Positions 42,185 to 52,072 of a stretch of DNA of 64,000 nucleotides are shown here, in pieces. Each line of letters opens with the position of its first letter. The first letter of the stretch is position 1. This DNA is from Demequina aurantiaca. Lineage in GTDB: Bacteria; Actinomycetota; Actinomycetes; Actinomycetales; Demequinaceae. Both the position numbers and the translations under genes were made by a program. Below the pieces are notes generated by a model. It ran no database searches and had not been told where the DNA came from. It saw only the letters and a list, made by a program, of their open reading frames with translations. The stretch spans positions 593,591 through 657,590 of the forward strand of contig NZ_BBRF01000001.1 of assembly GCF_000975135.1 (NCBI RefSeq), given 5' to 3'.

Positions 42185-44059
42185 CTACGGCGTAATGATG
42201 TTGAACGCCGGGTTGCCCTCGGTAAGAACCGCGAGCAACTGCGGCAACACACCGGTGTCGCCGGTGAGCTCGACGCCCGCACTCGTGGTGTCTCCACCCG
42301 CGAGCGTGAGCAGGCGCGCCTTGGTCAGCGTCAGCGTGAGTTGAGCATCGTCGCGAGCCGGACGCTCGATGTAGACCAGCACGCCGTTGCGCAGCGTCAC
42401 CCGGTAGTTCGTGTCCAGGTCCGTCAGCGTGACGTCGATAGACAGATCCAGGTCCCACGCCTTGGGGCCATCGATGCTGAGCGACAGCGAATCGAACAAC
42501 TGCGCCGGCGTGAGCTGCGCCATGATCGTGGGCGAATTAGTCTTGGTTGGCGTACCAAAGTTCTCGCCACGAAGCTCAGTGGCACCCGACAGGAAGAAGT
42601 TGCGCCACGTGCCGTTCTCCGCGCCGTAGCCCAACTGCTCGAGCGTGTCCGCGTAGAGGTCACGCACTGACTGGTCATTCTCGTCCACAAAGATCGCGTG
42701 GTCGAGCAGGGTCGCGGCCCAACGGAAGTCGCCCTCGTCGAACGCCGCCTGTGCGAGTTCGACAACACGGCCGATGCCGCCCATGGCGTCCACATACCGC
42801 GTCGCCTCAGCGGCCGGCGGGTGTGGCCACAGTCGTGCAGGGTTGCCGTCGAACCAGCCCATGTAGCGCTGGTAGATGGCCTTGACGTTGTGGCTGACAG
42901 ACCCGTAGTAGCCGCGGGCGTTCCATGCGTTCTCCAGCACTGGAGGCAGCGTGATCTCCTCGGCGATCTCAGCACCGGTCATGCCCTGGTTAAGCATGCG
43001 GAGCGTCTGGTCGTGCAAGTACGCGTAGAGGTCGCGCTGCGTCGACAGGAACTCGCGAATGTTGTCCGCACCCCACGTGGGCCAGTGGTGCGACGCGAAG
43101 GCCACGTCGGCCTTGCCGTCGAAGACCTCGATGGCCTCGGTGAGGTACTGGGACCATACGTGGGGGTCACGCACCACGGCGCCACGCAGCGTCAGCAGAT
43201 TGTGCAGGGTGTGGGTGGCGTTCTCAGCCATGCACAGCGCGCGCAAGCTGGGGAAGTAAAAGTGCATCTCCGCCGGAGCCTCGGTGCCGGGCGCCATCTG
43301 GAACTCGATCTCGAGGCCGTCGAAGGTGTGAGTTTCGCCGGTGGTGGTGATGATGAGTGTCGGCTCGAGGATTCCGGCCTCGCCCTGCGAGGTGGACTGA
43401 CCAAGACCGGCGCCCACCTGGCCACGCTCGCCACGCGCGAGCGCAGCGCCATACATGTAGCCCGCGCGGCGACCCATGGCGACACCAGCGAAGACGTTCT
43501 CTTCGATTGAGTGCTCGAGGAAGCCTTCAGGGGCGACGATCTGCACGTCACCGGCCTCGACCGCTTCGCGTGAGGTGATGCCAAAGATGCCACCAAAGTG
43601 GTCGATGTGGCTGTGGGTGTGAATGACCGCGACCAGTGGACGGTCGCCTCGGTGCTCCTTGTAGAGGTCGAACGCGGCAGCGGCCGTCTCCGCCGAGATC
43701 AGCGGATCGATCACGACCACGCCGGAGTTCGTCTCCACGAAGGTGATGTTCGACAGGTCAAACCCGCGCACCTGATACAGCCCCTCAGTGACCTCGTACA
43801 GGCCGTGCTTGGCGACCAGGCTGGACTGGCGCCACAGGCTGGGGTTCACAGACTCGGGGGCGTCGCCCTCAAGGAAGCGGTAGCTCTCGGCGTCCCACAC
43901 CACATTGCCATCCGCGTCCTTGATGACGTTGGACTCGTGAGTGCCCAGGAAGCCACGGTTCGCGGCGTCGAAGTCCGCTGTGTCATCAAATGGCAGGGTT
44001 GCCAGCGTGTGCGCGTGCGCCTTCTTGATCGCTTCGGTTGGTGCTTTGGGCTCAGCCAT
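42185..44059 (-). CDS. alkyl/aryl-sulfatase, SdsA type (metallo-beta-lactamase fold)
   Basis: 624 residues without a signal peptide. The zinc site is HTHSHIDHFGG (H149, H151, D153, H154); VVAPEGFLEHSIEENVFAG, FPSLRALCMAENATHTLHNL and FASHHWPTWG complete the metal and substrate pocket. A helical dimerisation domain (about 380-500) and a C-terminal SCP2-like lipid-binding domain (about 510-624) follow, as in Pseudomonas SdsA1. It hydrolyses alkyl sulfates to alcohol and sulfate. Start at 44059: AGGGAG lies 9 bases upstream, while the ATG at 44068 is too close to it. Cytoplasmic location contrasts with secreted SdsA1. Confidence 0.92.
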   Translation of the reverse strand: MAEPKAPTEAIKKAHAHTLATLPFDDTADFDAANRGFLGTHESNVIKDADGNVVWDAESYRFLEGDAPESVNPSLWRQSSLVAKHGLYEVTEGLYQVRGFDLSNITFVETNSGVVVIDPLISAETAAAAFDLYKEHRGDRPLVAVIHTHSHIDHFGGIFGITSREAVEAGDVQIVAPEGFLEHSIEENVFAGVAMGRRAGYMYGAALARGERGQVGAGLGQSTSQGEAGILEPTLIITTTGETHTFDGLEIEFQMAPGTEAPAEMHFYFPSLRALCMAENATHTLHNLLTLRGAVVRDPHVWSQYLTEAIEVFDGKADVAFASHHWPTWGADNIREFLSTQRDLYAYLHDQTLRMLNQGMTGAEIAEEITLPPVLENAWNARGYYGSVSHNVKAIYQRYMGWFDGNPARLWPHPPAAEATRYVDAMGGIGRVVELAQAAFDEGDFRWAATLLDHAIFVDENDQSVRDLYADTLEQLGYGAENGTWRNFFLSGATELRGENFGTPTKTNSPTIMAQLTPAQLFDSLSLSIDGPKAWDLDLSIDVTLTDLDTNYRVTLRNGVLVYIERPARDDAQLTLTLTKARLLTLAGGDTTSAGVELTGDTGVLPQLLAVLTEGNPAFNIITP

Positions 44060-44110
44060 TGAGAACATCTCCCTAAAGTTCGACGGTCCTGATGCGCGTC
44101 CGACGGATGC

Positions 44111-44122
44111 ACCTGATCAGGT
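44111..44122. promoter_or_regulatory. 12-bp palindrome between sulfatase and DUF1254 genes
   Basis: ACCTGATCAGGT is perfectly symmetric and lies in the 176-base divergent gap, 52 bases before the sulfatase start and 114 before the DUF1254 start. A candidate operator for both. Confidence 0.45.
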
Positions 44123-44235
44123 CCCGGACTTCCGAGCATAGGGGGGCACAGGGGGCGTCACAACCCCTCTCTCATCCTGCCGCTCACCATGTTTGAGGCT
44201 AGTGTCAAAACATCACCCCGACTGAGGAGACTGTC

Positions 44236-45705
44236 ATGGCGACAGATGAAATTCCCACTGGTTACAACACCCCTGTGCCGTCGAAGATTCTCACGCCTGA
44301 CCGGGTCAGTTCCCGCCTGGGGCCCCTCGACTTCACCGACGGAGTGCCGTCGGCTCAGACCGCGCAGAAACTGTTTGACAACCTCGACCACCTGCGGGCG
44401 GTCGAGGTGTTCCTCAATTGCGTGCCTGCAGCGTCGATCGAGGCGCTGCGTCTCGGTTTCGCGGACGTCGGCGTCGATGCCTGCCACAAGATGCTGATCA
44501 TGGACACACTGCTCAACTCCGAACCTCTTTTCCTCACGGGGAACGCTGACACGGTCTACTGCGGCGGGTTCCTGGATCTCGAGAAGGACGGGCCGACCGT
44601 CGTCGAGATTCCACCGGGATGCGGACCGGGCACCGTCAATGACGCTTGGTTCAGATTCGTCATCGACATGGGTGGCCCCGGACCGGACCGAGGTCAGGGA
44701 GGCAAGTACCTGATTTTGCCTCCTGGGTATGAAGGCGACGTGCCCGACGGCTACTTCGTCGCGAGGTCCAGGTCGTTCAGCAACTGGATCATTCTGCGCG
44801 GCTTCCTGGTCGACGGAAAGCCTGATGCCTCGGCCACGATGTTCAAGGAGGGCGTGAAGATCTATCCGCTCTCGCATGCCGACCACCAGCCGCCGATGGA
44901 GTTCCATACTGCGGAAGGGCGACTATTCAACACTGTGCACGCCAACGACGCGAGCTACTACGAAGAGCTTGCACCCGTCATCCACCGTGAGCCAATCGAC
45001 ATGATCGATCCCGAGACCCGCGGGCTCCTCGCCGCCATCGGGATCCACAAGGATCGACCATTCGAGCCAGATGAGCGTATGAAGGCGATCCTCGTCGACG
45101 CCGCCGCCGTAGCCAACGCCACCGCACGGGCGCTGTACTTTCGCTGGCGTACCGGCGAGGCACGGATCTACGACGACCGGTCATGGCACACCTACTTCAT
45201 CGGCGGTGACTATCAGTGGCTGCGTGATGAGGGCCGCGGCGGCCGCTACATGGACGCGCGGACCTTCTTCTTCTACATGGCGACGGTGAACACGCCAGCG
45301 ATGGCTCTCAAGATCGTGGGCGCCGGGTCGCAGTACGCGGGCGCGGATGTCGACGCCGCAGGTGACTTCCTCGAAGGTTCAGGGCGCTATCGTCTAAATC
45401 TCCCTGCTGGCGTGCCTGCCAAGAACTTCTGGTCAATCTGCGTCTATGACCCACAGACGCGATCCGAACTCCAAACGGGCCAGCGCTTTCCCAGTCTCAA
45501 CAACACGCGCGACCCGCTTCAGGCCAACGGGGACGGGTCTATTGACATCCTGTTCGGGCCCGACGAACCTACTGAACTATCCACCAATTGGATCCAAACC
45601 GTGCCGGGTAAGGGTTGGTTCGTCGTATTGCGGCTCTACGGCCCGCTCGACGGCTGGTTTGATCAAACCTGGCGTCCCGGCGACGTCGAGTGCATCGGCG
45701 GGTGA
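44236..45705 (+). CDS. DUF1254/DUF1214 domain protein
   Basis: 489 residues, no signal peptide. DUF1254 covers roughly residues 55-190 (PLFLTGNADTVYCGGFLDLEKDGPTVVEIPPG) and DUF1214 roughly 370-480 (YRLNLPAGVPAKNFWSICVYDPQTRSELQTGQRFPSLNN and DGSIDILFGP). This pair is widespread and unassigned; homologues often sit beside hydrolases and oxidoreductases of organic-compound degradation. GAGGAG stands 6 bases before the ATG. It is divergent from the alkylsulfatase, so the two may share control. Confidence 0.85.
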   Translation: MATDEIPTGYNTPVPSKILTPDRVSSRLGPLDFTDGVPSAQTAQKLFDNLDHLRAVEVFLNCVPAASIEALRLGFADVGVDACHKMLIMDTLLNSEPLFLTGNADTVYCGGFLDLEKDGPTVVEIPPGCGPGTVNDAWFRFVIDMGGPGPDRGQGGKYLILPPGYEGDVPDGYFVARSRSFSNWIILRGFLVDGKPDASATMFKEGVKIYPLSHADHQPPMEFHTAEGRLFNTVHANDASYYEELAPVIHREPIDMIDPETRGLLAAIGIHKDRPFEPDERMKAILVDAAAVANATARALYFRWRTGEARIYDDRSWHTYFIGGDYQWLRDEGRGGRYMDARTFFFYMATVNTPAMALKIVGAGSQYAGADVDAAGDFLEGSGRYRLNLPAGVPAKNFWSICVYDPQTRSELQTGQRFPSLNNTRDPLQANGDGSIDILFGPDEPTELSTNWIQTVPGKGWFVVLRLYGPLDGWFDQTWRPGDVECIGG

Positions 45706-45715
45706 CGCACAAAGC

Positions 45716-45757
45716 AACGCACCGGACTCCCTGCTGAGGAGGAGAGCCCGGTGCGTT
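45716..45757. terminator. bidirectional terminator
   Basis: AACGCACCGG (45716-45725) pairs with CCGGTGCGTT (45748-45757), with CTCC/GGAG-type pairing inside. It separates the convergent DUF1254 and giant surface-protein genes. Confidence 0.8.
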
Positions 45758-45787
45758 ACTTGCGCCCCCACGGGCGCGGTTCTTGCG

Positions 45788-48700
45788 CTAGTTGCGGCCT
45801 CGGCGGATCGCCATCAGACCAAACCCAACCAGTAGCAGCACTGCGGCGAGGCCGAGTGGCGCGATGGCGTTCAGGCCCGTCATGGAGAGCGACCCCGATG
45901 CGCTGACGGCAACGGTCGCATTGTCGTCGTCGGACCTCTCCATAGGGTCGTCTTCGTCTGGATCAGTCCACGTGACCGTGGCGCCGTTGACCACGTCGCC
46001 CGAGAATTCCGGGTTGACGGTGGTAGTGATGGTGACCGGCGGAGCCGACTGGCCAATCCCAAGCCAGCCATCGAGGACGCATGCGACCGAGCCCCCATAG
46101 CCGTCGTTGTCTGCCCCAGTGACGGTGCACTTGTCCCACTCCGGCTGCGTGTCGTCGGTCGGGTCCGCCACAGCAACATCCGTGACCCTAAGCTCGGCCG
46201 GGATCTGATCCGTCAGAGTCACGTCGTTGGAGGCACCCGGGCCCGCGTTCTCAACCACCAGGTCCCAAGAGACCGCCTCGCCAGCCTTGACCGCGTCGAC
46301 ACCCACGCTCTTGGTGACGCTGAGGTTCGGAACCCTGTCCTCCTCGCACGTGGGGGTCGACGTCGGGTAGACCTGCCACGCCTCTCCCGTTGGGTTCATT
46401 TCGATAATGACGAGCGCTCCGTCGCGCAGATCCGCGCCGAACAAGGTCGGGTCGTAGATCAAGTTCTCCCATTTGGGAGTCTCGTCACGAGTGGCCACGC
46501 GCCAACCGGGCCACGCCGTTCCCCACTCGGTCGTGGGGTCGATCTCGGCACCGGGCCACAGGATGCGCCCGTTCAACGCGCTGCCGGCCGGCATCGTGTC
46601 AACCTGCACGGCCGGGCCATCCGGCACCATGTCCTGGTTTGCATCGGGGTACCACGAGATGGTGAAGGGTAGACCCTGCTCCACGAAGTTGCTGGTGGTG
46701 ATGTCGTAGTAGAACCACGGCGCATCGGAGATGCACTGCGATTCTCCCGCAACCTTGAGCCATTTAGGGTCAATCAGCATAAAGCCCGCGTCGATCGTTG
46801 GGTCGATGTAGCTCCCCGCAGTGATCTGTTGGATGTCCAACGCGTTGTAGTCAGCCGCGCTGACCATGTTCGCCGCGTCGCCGCGCGACGGGTAGTCGAT
46901 GGTGACCGTGTCGCTCCAGTAACTGCCATCCACCGGCTCTGCGGCGATGTTCGAGTCGTCCGCGCCGTCGCCCTGCTTGGGCAGGGTCGCCATGTAAATG
47001 ACCCGTTGTTCCGCCGTCAGTTCGAAGCTCACCCGGTACGTACCTGGGTAGAGCCCCTCGAAGACATAGTCGCCGTCAACGCCGGTCACGGTCTCGCCGA
47101 CCACGGTGCCATCGAGTTCGTGCAACCTCACTGTCACTCCAGGCAAGGGCTCCTCACCGGGGTCCTGGACACCGTTGCGGTTCTCGTCAATCCATACTCG
47201 GTCGCCGATCGCCAACGGCGGGTCGGGCTGAGACACCACCACACCCGCCTTAAGCGGAGCGGTGCGGAAATACGTGAAGTTGAAGTCAGCGGGTTCATCC
47301 CTCGGGTTGGTCACGGTCTGAGCCCACCCACCAAACGAGTTCCACGCCGGCGCATCGTCCGCAGGGGCCGCCTCAGGAAGGGTCTCCGGATTCTTCGTCT
47401 TGAAGTAAATCTTGACGGCCTCACCCGGCTGAAGAAGTGCGTCGTCGGCGTACATCACATTGAAACGCAGGGCGGTAACCGCCGCCAGTGCGCTCGCGTC
47501 GTCCTTGATTGAGTCCCAGTCAGACTCCCAGTCGTTGCACTCCGGGTTGAACGGGTCCTGTTCGTCCACCCCTCCCGTGAGCACGCAACCTGCGTTGGCG
47601 GCAGTCTGATACTCGATCTCGAGGGTTCCCTCGCTACCCAGCCACTCGACATCGATCCCCGCAAGCAGGGTAGGCGTGAACTCGCTGCCACGTGAAATGG
47701 TCGAGAGTCCTGTAGTGATCCCCACGTCGCCCGGGGTGGGCAACACGTCGACCGCCACGAGCTGCTTGGTGGGCTGGTTGCCCGCGTTGGTCAGCCAAAT
47801 GCGCCACTCTTCGGTGCCTCCCGGTTGCGTCTTCACGACGCAGGGAATACGTTGCCAGGGGTCGAGCTCGCCACTGAGGTATTCCTCCTCAGTGCCACGG
47901 CAAACACCCTTGACGCCGGTGAGCATTTGGCCCGCGTCGGTGTCGACTACCTCACGCACATACTTGGAGAACCAGAAGCCCGGCGCAACGGGCACGTAGA
48001 TGTTCACCGTGACGGGGCCAACTGCGGCGTCCCCGAGTTCGTCGGTGTAGGAGAGGCCATACGAGTTCTTGAAGTCGCCGGGCTCGTGCCCCGCGCTCAC
48101 TGTCAGAGGCACGGTGATCGCGTAGGTCTCACCCGGCCACACCGTGTCAGCTGCAGGCAGCGCGATGCTGACGGTGTCGGTGCCGTCAACGCATCCGGTC
48201 GTGTAGGTGACCGTGGCAGCCTTGGGGTCGGTCGTAACGCCCGCAGCGTCAGTCGCGCCCGTACCCAGTGCGATGGCGGCTGTCTCGGCGTCGTAGATCA
48301 TGTCTGGCTTACCGCCGACGCACTGGATCGTGTCAGTCAACACCAACCCGCGCACTGCCGTGGTGCCCTCGTTCTTGAGGGAAAGACCAAAGCTAATACC
48401 GGTGCCCGCGGGGGCGGTCCTGCCGTCCGGCGTCTTCTTGATCGTCACCTTGCTGGTGCGCTGGTCGACCCTGAAGGTGGCCGAAGCGTCGTCGTCCGCG
48501 AACCTTCCTTGCGCGTTGACGGCATGGACGTCGACCGAGTTGGTGACGGAGGTGCCGTCAGGAATTGCATCGCCCGAGTCGCGGAACGTCGACCGCAGCT
48601 CAAAACCGAACCTGATCTTCTGACCGTAGCTATTCAAGCTGTTGGTGCTCGTCGACATGTCCGGGAGGGGCGAGACGCCGTCTTCAGTCCAGAATTTCAC

Positions 48701-51700
48701 GCGCACACCGGTGACATCGGCAAATGTGTATCCCGCAGGGGGAAGCTTCGCCGACGCGGGGACGTTCTTGTAACTAGACCCCTGCGGGACATCAAAACCG
48801 TCGGCCGTCGCGCCATCAGGTGTGAGCCAGCCGGTGGGAGTTTGGTACTCAATGCTGAACTTGACTTCCACGGAAGAATTGGTGGGCTCGCCAATAATCT
48901 GCGTCGCGCCCTTCAGCGTAAAGATGTCCCAGAATGCTGGCGTAATGTCGGTGAGTTCGTAGCTGATGGGGTTGCTGAAGGAATCCACATCGGGCCTGGT
49001 CGCGTTCGCGGCGAATTTGTTCGCACCCAAGGTCATGGTGACCGTCGGGGACTCCTGGTCGGACAGGATGGTGGCGTGGTTAGGGGACAGCGACTTGCTC
49101 GCTTTCACCGTGACCGGCTGCGTGGACAGGGCGCGCAGCTCCACGTCGTCCTGATCCGCAGCGTCCGCCGCATACTCTCCGTAAACTGCCGAGCCTAGGA
49201 CCACGTTGTCGATGGTCTCAGGGGCTACCGCCAGCACGTCCGGGTCTACGGCCACTCCCGAGAGCGTGACCGTGCGCACCTGCGTCGCGAAGCGAGCGCT
49301 GAAACGCTCGCCGGTCTCGATACCGCCGGGCTTAGCCTCGATGTAGAACTCGACGTTGTCGACGTCAGTGTTCGCGGCAAGGAAGGTGTTGACCAAGGGG
49401 GTGACCGCATTCGGCAGTCCCGGCCCGAACGTCGTGGCACTTCCGCCCTGCGGCGTCAACGTCACACTGAACGTGGTGAGGTCCGCATTGTCGGGGGTCA
49501 CCACGGAGTTCAGCGAGAGCAACTGGATGGTGTCGAAGGGTTCGGTCTGGGCGACTGTGGAGCTGCCGATGTCCTGGGGCCCAACCGCGGGCTCCTGGAG
49601 CGACAGCGAGTCGACCGGAACGCCGTGCTCGGAGCTGTTCTCCACGCCGATTGCGAGACCGAACTTGGGGTAGTTGCCGGTATTCGGAACCCAAAGCGGG
49701 ACGCCAAGCGCACGTGCGGCCGAGTCACCGGAGACGGTCCAGTCCTTGACCGTGGTGACTGCGATCGGGGTGTCGCCGTCTCCGCCACCGCCGCCGCTGC
49801 CCTCCACCGTGGTGATGGTGTCGGAGTCTGCAACCTCGTCGCCCACGACTGGTTCACCGGTGGCCGGGTTGGTGCCCGTGGCCCGGGAGGTAGCGGTGTT
49901 CGTGTACGTGTCCTGAGCGTTCTCGCCAATCGCGGTCCACTCGAGCAACGTGCGGTACCGCTGCGACTCGTCAATGGAGGATCCGTCGGTGCTCGTGTAA
50001 GTCACGCGGACGCCGTCCACGCCGCCTACATAGCCAAAGGACACCTCCGGAATGTACCCCGTGAACGGACCGGGCGCCGTGTAGGTGCTCCAGTCGGATC
50101 CGTTGAAGAGCTCGAAGGTGGCGGTCACTCCAGTCGGGAGAGACGACGAAGTGAGCCCGGTGGGCCGGAACGTCGAGGTCCACACGTCACCACCCGTGGC
50201 GGTCGAGTCTTCAATGACCAACTGGTTGACGGGTACGTTGGACAGCGGCGTGCCGTTGGTCTTGTCCAGGCGCGAGGAGAGGATCGAGACAAAGGTCGAG
50301 CCGGAGTCCTTCGATACCTGCCCTGGAACGATGTTCTTGTCGGTGGTGCTCTCGACGTGGGGCACTACGATGGCGATCTCGTCGGTCGCCGGAGGTGCTA
50401 CCGCGTTCTCGGCGCCAGAGGTGACCTGGCCATCGGCGCTGTTGTTCGCGCTGCTCACGGGAGTCGCGCCCGCGGTGAGGCTGTAGGGAATCCTGGCGGA
50501 AGCGTCGGGCGCAAGGTCCCCCGAGTAAGTGATGGAGAAGCCGTCGACCACGCCACTGGCCGCCGGGAACGTGATGCCCGGCGAGTTCAACGTTGCCGCC
50601 AAGACTTCCGTAGCTCCGCCCACATATGTGTACGTAACTGTCGCGCCGGTCGCCCCGCTCGGAACCGAACTTGCGGCGCCAATGGTGTTCGTGCCGTCGG
50701 CGCCGAAGCCGTTGAACGTCACTCCTTGGTCACTGAAGGCGTATTCACCGGTGAGAGTGCTCACAGGGTCGAGTGCCGGGTCGTTAATTGTGAGCGAGTC
50801 CAGGGACACGTTGCCGCTGCTCGTGAGGGTCGCAAGGCCGCCAAATGTCTGGCCCGTGACGACGTTGACGTTGTTGCCGAGCGTCACGCCAGCAGCGTCC
50901 GTGTAGACCTTGCTCGCCGACGACGAGAGCGAGCGTGACTCGATGTCGATGGCGTCGTTCGCCGCTGCGGTGTCGTCGCCATAGGCGGTAGTGACGTTCG
51001 CCGACGCGAGGTTGTCTACAGTCTGCCCGCCGGTAATGGAGTCACGCTGCGCCATGGCAAAGTTGATCTTGGCGTGGTCGTTGGCGGCGATGGTGCCGTC
51101 GACCGCGGGGTTGGTGAACGTCGCCGTGACGCCCATGATGTCCGTCAGCGCCTTTCCGGCTCCTGCCAGTTCCGTGGCGATCTGGGCGTCCGTCGGGAGC
51201 GTCGCCGCCGCCGGGAAGTCAAGGCTGCCCCCGCCGTCCAAGGCGAGGGACACCGCTACGTGGTCTGCAGCATTGGGAAGGGTCAAGCCCGTGAAACCCA
51301 CGAACGAGAACTTGTCGAAAGCCGTGCTGGGTCCCACTGGGTCATTGATGACGAGCGATTGCGCGGGCACGTTGGAGGTGTGCCATGCGTCGAGGCTCAC
51401 GCCGACGTTGCTGGGGTCGCCGGCGACGACGCTGTCTTCGCTCCACGACTTGTTGACGTTTGCAACAACCTTTGCAGCAAACTCGATGTGGACGGTGTCG
51501 CCATCCTTGGCATCCTGGACGCTCTCATCGGTCGAGGTGAGCGTGGCGGTATTGAGGATGTCTTCGCCGCCTCCGGGGATTTCCTGCGACAACGGCAGAT
51601 TCGCTGTGACCGAGAAGGTCAAACCGTGACCGCTGGCGAGGCCCGTCTTGCCGGGGAAACTGCCGCTGTAGTCGTTGAAGACCACCGACAGAGTCTGACC

Positions 51701-52072
51701 GTTGTCTGCAGCGGGCTCAGTAACGGTAGGTGCGGGCCAGTCGCCGTCTGAGGTGAACTGGATGCTGCCCGGCACGTAAACGAACGGCGCGGGGATGACG
51801 TCCGTCAGTGTGGTGTCCCAGCAATAGATCGTGTCCGACTGGCAGTTGACGGTGATATTCCAGGTCACGTCACCGCCAGACACCACCAACTTGTCGGAGG
51901 GAGTGGCGACTTCCTTTGTCACCTCAAGCAACGCCTGCCGGTCGACTGGATTCTCCACGGCCGTGGCGGCGGGCGCGAGCGCGAAGCTCAGCGCGAGTAC
52001 CGCGGCCACCGTCGCGGCGATACGCCGCTTGACGGTCCCGGAGTCGTTTTTTTGGCGCGCGTTTCCTAGCAT
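45788..52072 (-). CDS. giant secreted surface protein with DUF11, SdrD_B and sortase signal
   Basis: 2094 residues. Signal peptide about 1-38 (KRRIAATVAAVLALSFALA, ending ATA). A long array of beta-sandwich domains follows, with repeated LTDVIPAPFVYVPG / LTITDPALDPV / LVLTDTIQCVGG-type strands of the DUF11 or isopeptide-forming class. A Gly-rich hinge (GGGGGDGDT, near 760) divides it. An SdrD_B domain at about 1620-1768 reads IGDRVWIDENRNGVQDPGEEPLPGV; a final DUF11 domain (about 1911-2040) reads VTKSVGVDAVKAGEAV. LSMTG (2062-2066), a hydrophobic helix and RRGRN form a non-canonical sorting signal. Start chosen at 52072 (GAGGA 6 bases upstream); the longer frame is not needed. Probably an adhesin or stalk. 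Confidence 0.88.
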   Translation of the reverse strand: MLGNARQKNDSGTVKRRIAATVAAVLALSFALAPAATAVENPVDRQALLEVTKEVATPSDKLVVSGGDVTWNITVNCQSDTIYCWDTTLTDVIPAPFVYVPGSIQFTSDGDWPAPTVTEPAADNGQTLSVVFNDYSGSFPGKTGLASGHGLTFSVTANLPLSQEIPGGGEDILNTATLTSTDESVQDAKDGDTVHIEFAAKVVANVNKSWSEDSVVAGDPSNVGVSLDAWHTSNVPAQSLVINDPVGPSTAFDKFSFVGFTGLTLPNAADHVAVSLALDGGGSLDFPAAATLPTDAQIATELAGAGKALTDIMGVTATFTNPAVDGTIAANDHAKINFAMAQRDSITGGQTVDNLASANVTTAYGDDTAAANDAIDIESRSLSSSASKVYTDAAGVTLGNNVNVVTGQTFGGLATLTSSGNVSLDSLTINDPALDPVSTLTGEYAFSDQGVTFNGFGADGTNTIGAASSVPSGATGATVTYTYVGGATEVLAATLNSPGITFPAASGVVDGFSITYSGDLAPDASARIPYSLTAGATPVSSANNSADGQVTSGAENAVAPPATDEIAIVVPHVESTTDKNIVPGQVSKDSGSTFVSILSSRLDKTNGTPLSNVPVNQLVIEDSTATGGDVWTSTFRPTGLTSSSLPTGVTATFELFNGSDWSTYTAPGPFTGYIPEVSFGYVGGVDGVRVTYTSTDGSSIDESQRYRTLLEWTAIGENAQDTYTNTATSRATGTNPATGEPVVGDEVADSDTITTVEGSGGGGGDGDTPIAVTTVKDWTVSGDSAARALGVPLWVPNTGNYPKFGLAIGVENSSEHGVPVDSLSLQEPAVGPQDIGSSTVAQTEPFDTIQLLSLNSVVTPDNADLTTFSVTLTPQGGSATTFGPGLPNAVTPLVNTFLAANTDVDNVEFYIEAKPGGIETGERFSARFATQVRTVTLSGVAVDPDVLAVAPETIDNVVLGSAVYGEYAADAADQDDVELRALSTQPVTVKASKSLSPNHATILSDQESPTVTMTLGANKFAANATRPDVDSFSNPISYELTDITPAFWDIFTLKGATQIIGEPTNSSVEVKFSIEYQTPTGWLTPDGATADGFDVPQGSSYKNVPASAKLPPAGYTFADVTGVRVKFWTEDGVSPLPDMSTSTNSLNSYGQKIRFGFELRSTFRDSGDAIPDGTSVTNSVDVHAVNAQGRFADDDASATFRVDQRTSKVTIKKTPDGRTAPAGTGISFGLSLKNEGTTAVRGLVLTDTIQCVGGKPDMIYDAETAAIALGTGATDAAGVTTDPKAATVTYTTGCVDGTDTVSIALPAADTVWPGETYAITVPLTVSAGHEPGDFKNSYGLSYTDELGDAAVGPVTVNIYVPVAPGFWFSKYVREVVDTDAGQMLTGVKGVCRGTEEEYLSGELDPWQRIPCVVKTQPGGTEEWRIWLTNAGNQPTKQLVAVDVLPTPGDVGITTGLSTISRGSEFTPTLLAGIDVEWLGSEGTLEIEYQTAANAGCVLTGGVDEQDPFNPECNDWESDWDSIKDDASALAAVTALRFNVMYADDALLQPGEAVKIYFKTKNPETLPEAAPADDAPAWNSFGGWAQTVTNPRDEPADFNFTYFRTAPLKAGVVVSQPDPPLAIGDRVWIDENRNGVQDPGEEPLPGVTVRLHELDGTVVGETVTGVDGDYVFEGLYPGTYRVSFELTAEQRVIYMATLPKQGDGADDSNIAAEPVDGSYWSDTVTIDYPSRGDAANMVSAADYNALDIQQITAGSYIDPTIDAGFMLIDPKWLKVAGESQCISDAPWFYYDITTSNFVEQGLPFTISWYPDANQDMVPDGPAVQVDTMPAGSALNGRILWPGAEIDPTTEWGTAWPGWRVATRDETPKWENLIYDPTLFGADLRDGALVIIEMNPTGEAWQVYPTSTPTCEEDRVPNLSVTKSVGVDAVKAGEAVSWDLVVENAGPGASNDVTLTDQIPAELRVTDVAVADPTDDTQPEWDKCTVTGADNDGYGGSVACVLDGWLGIGQSAPPVTITTTVNPEFSGDVVNGATVTWTDPDEDDPMERSDDDNATVAVSASGSLSMTGLNAIAPLGLAAVLLLVGFGLMAIRRGRN

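Noticed and set aside
47825..50938. two long plus-strand frames (457 and 437 residues)
   Set aside because: Both are antisense to the giant surface protein and are Arg/Val/His-rich without motifs, as expected for high-GC shadow frames.
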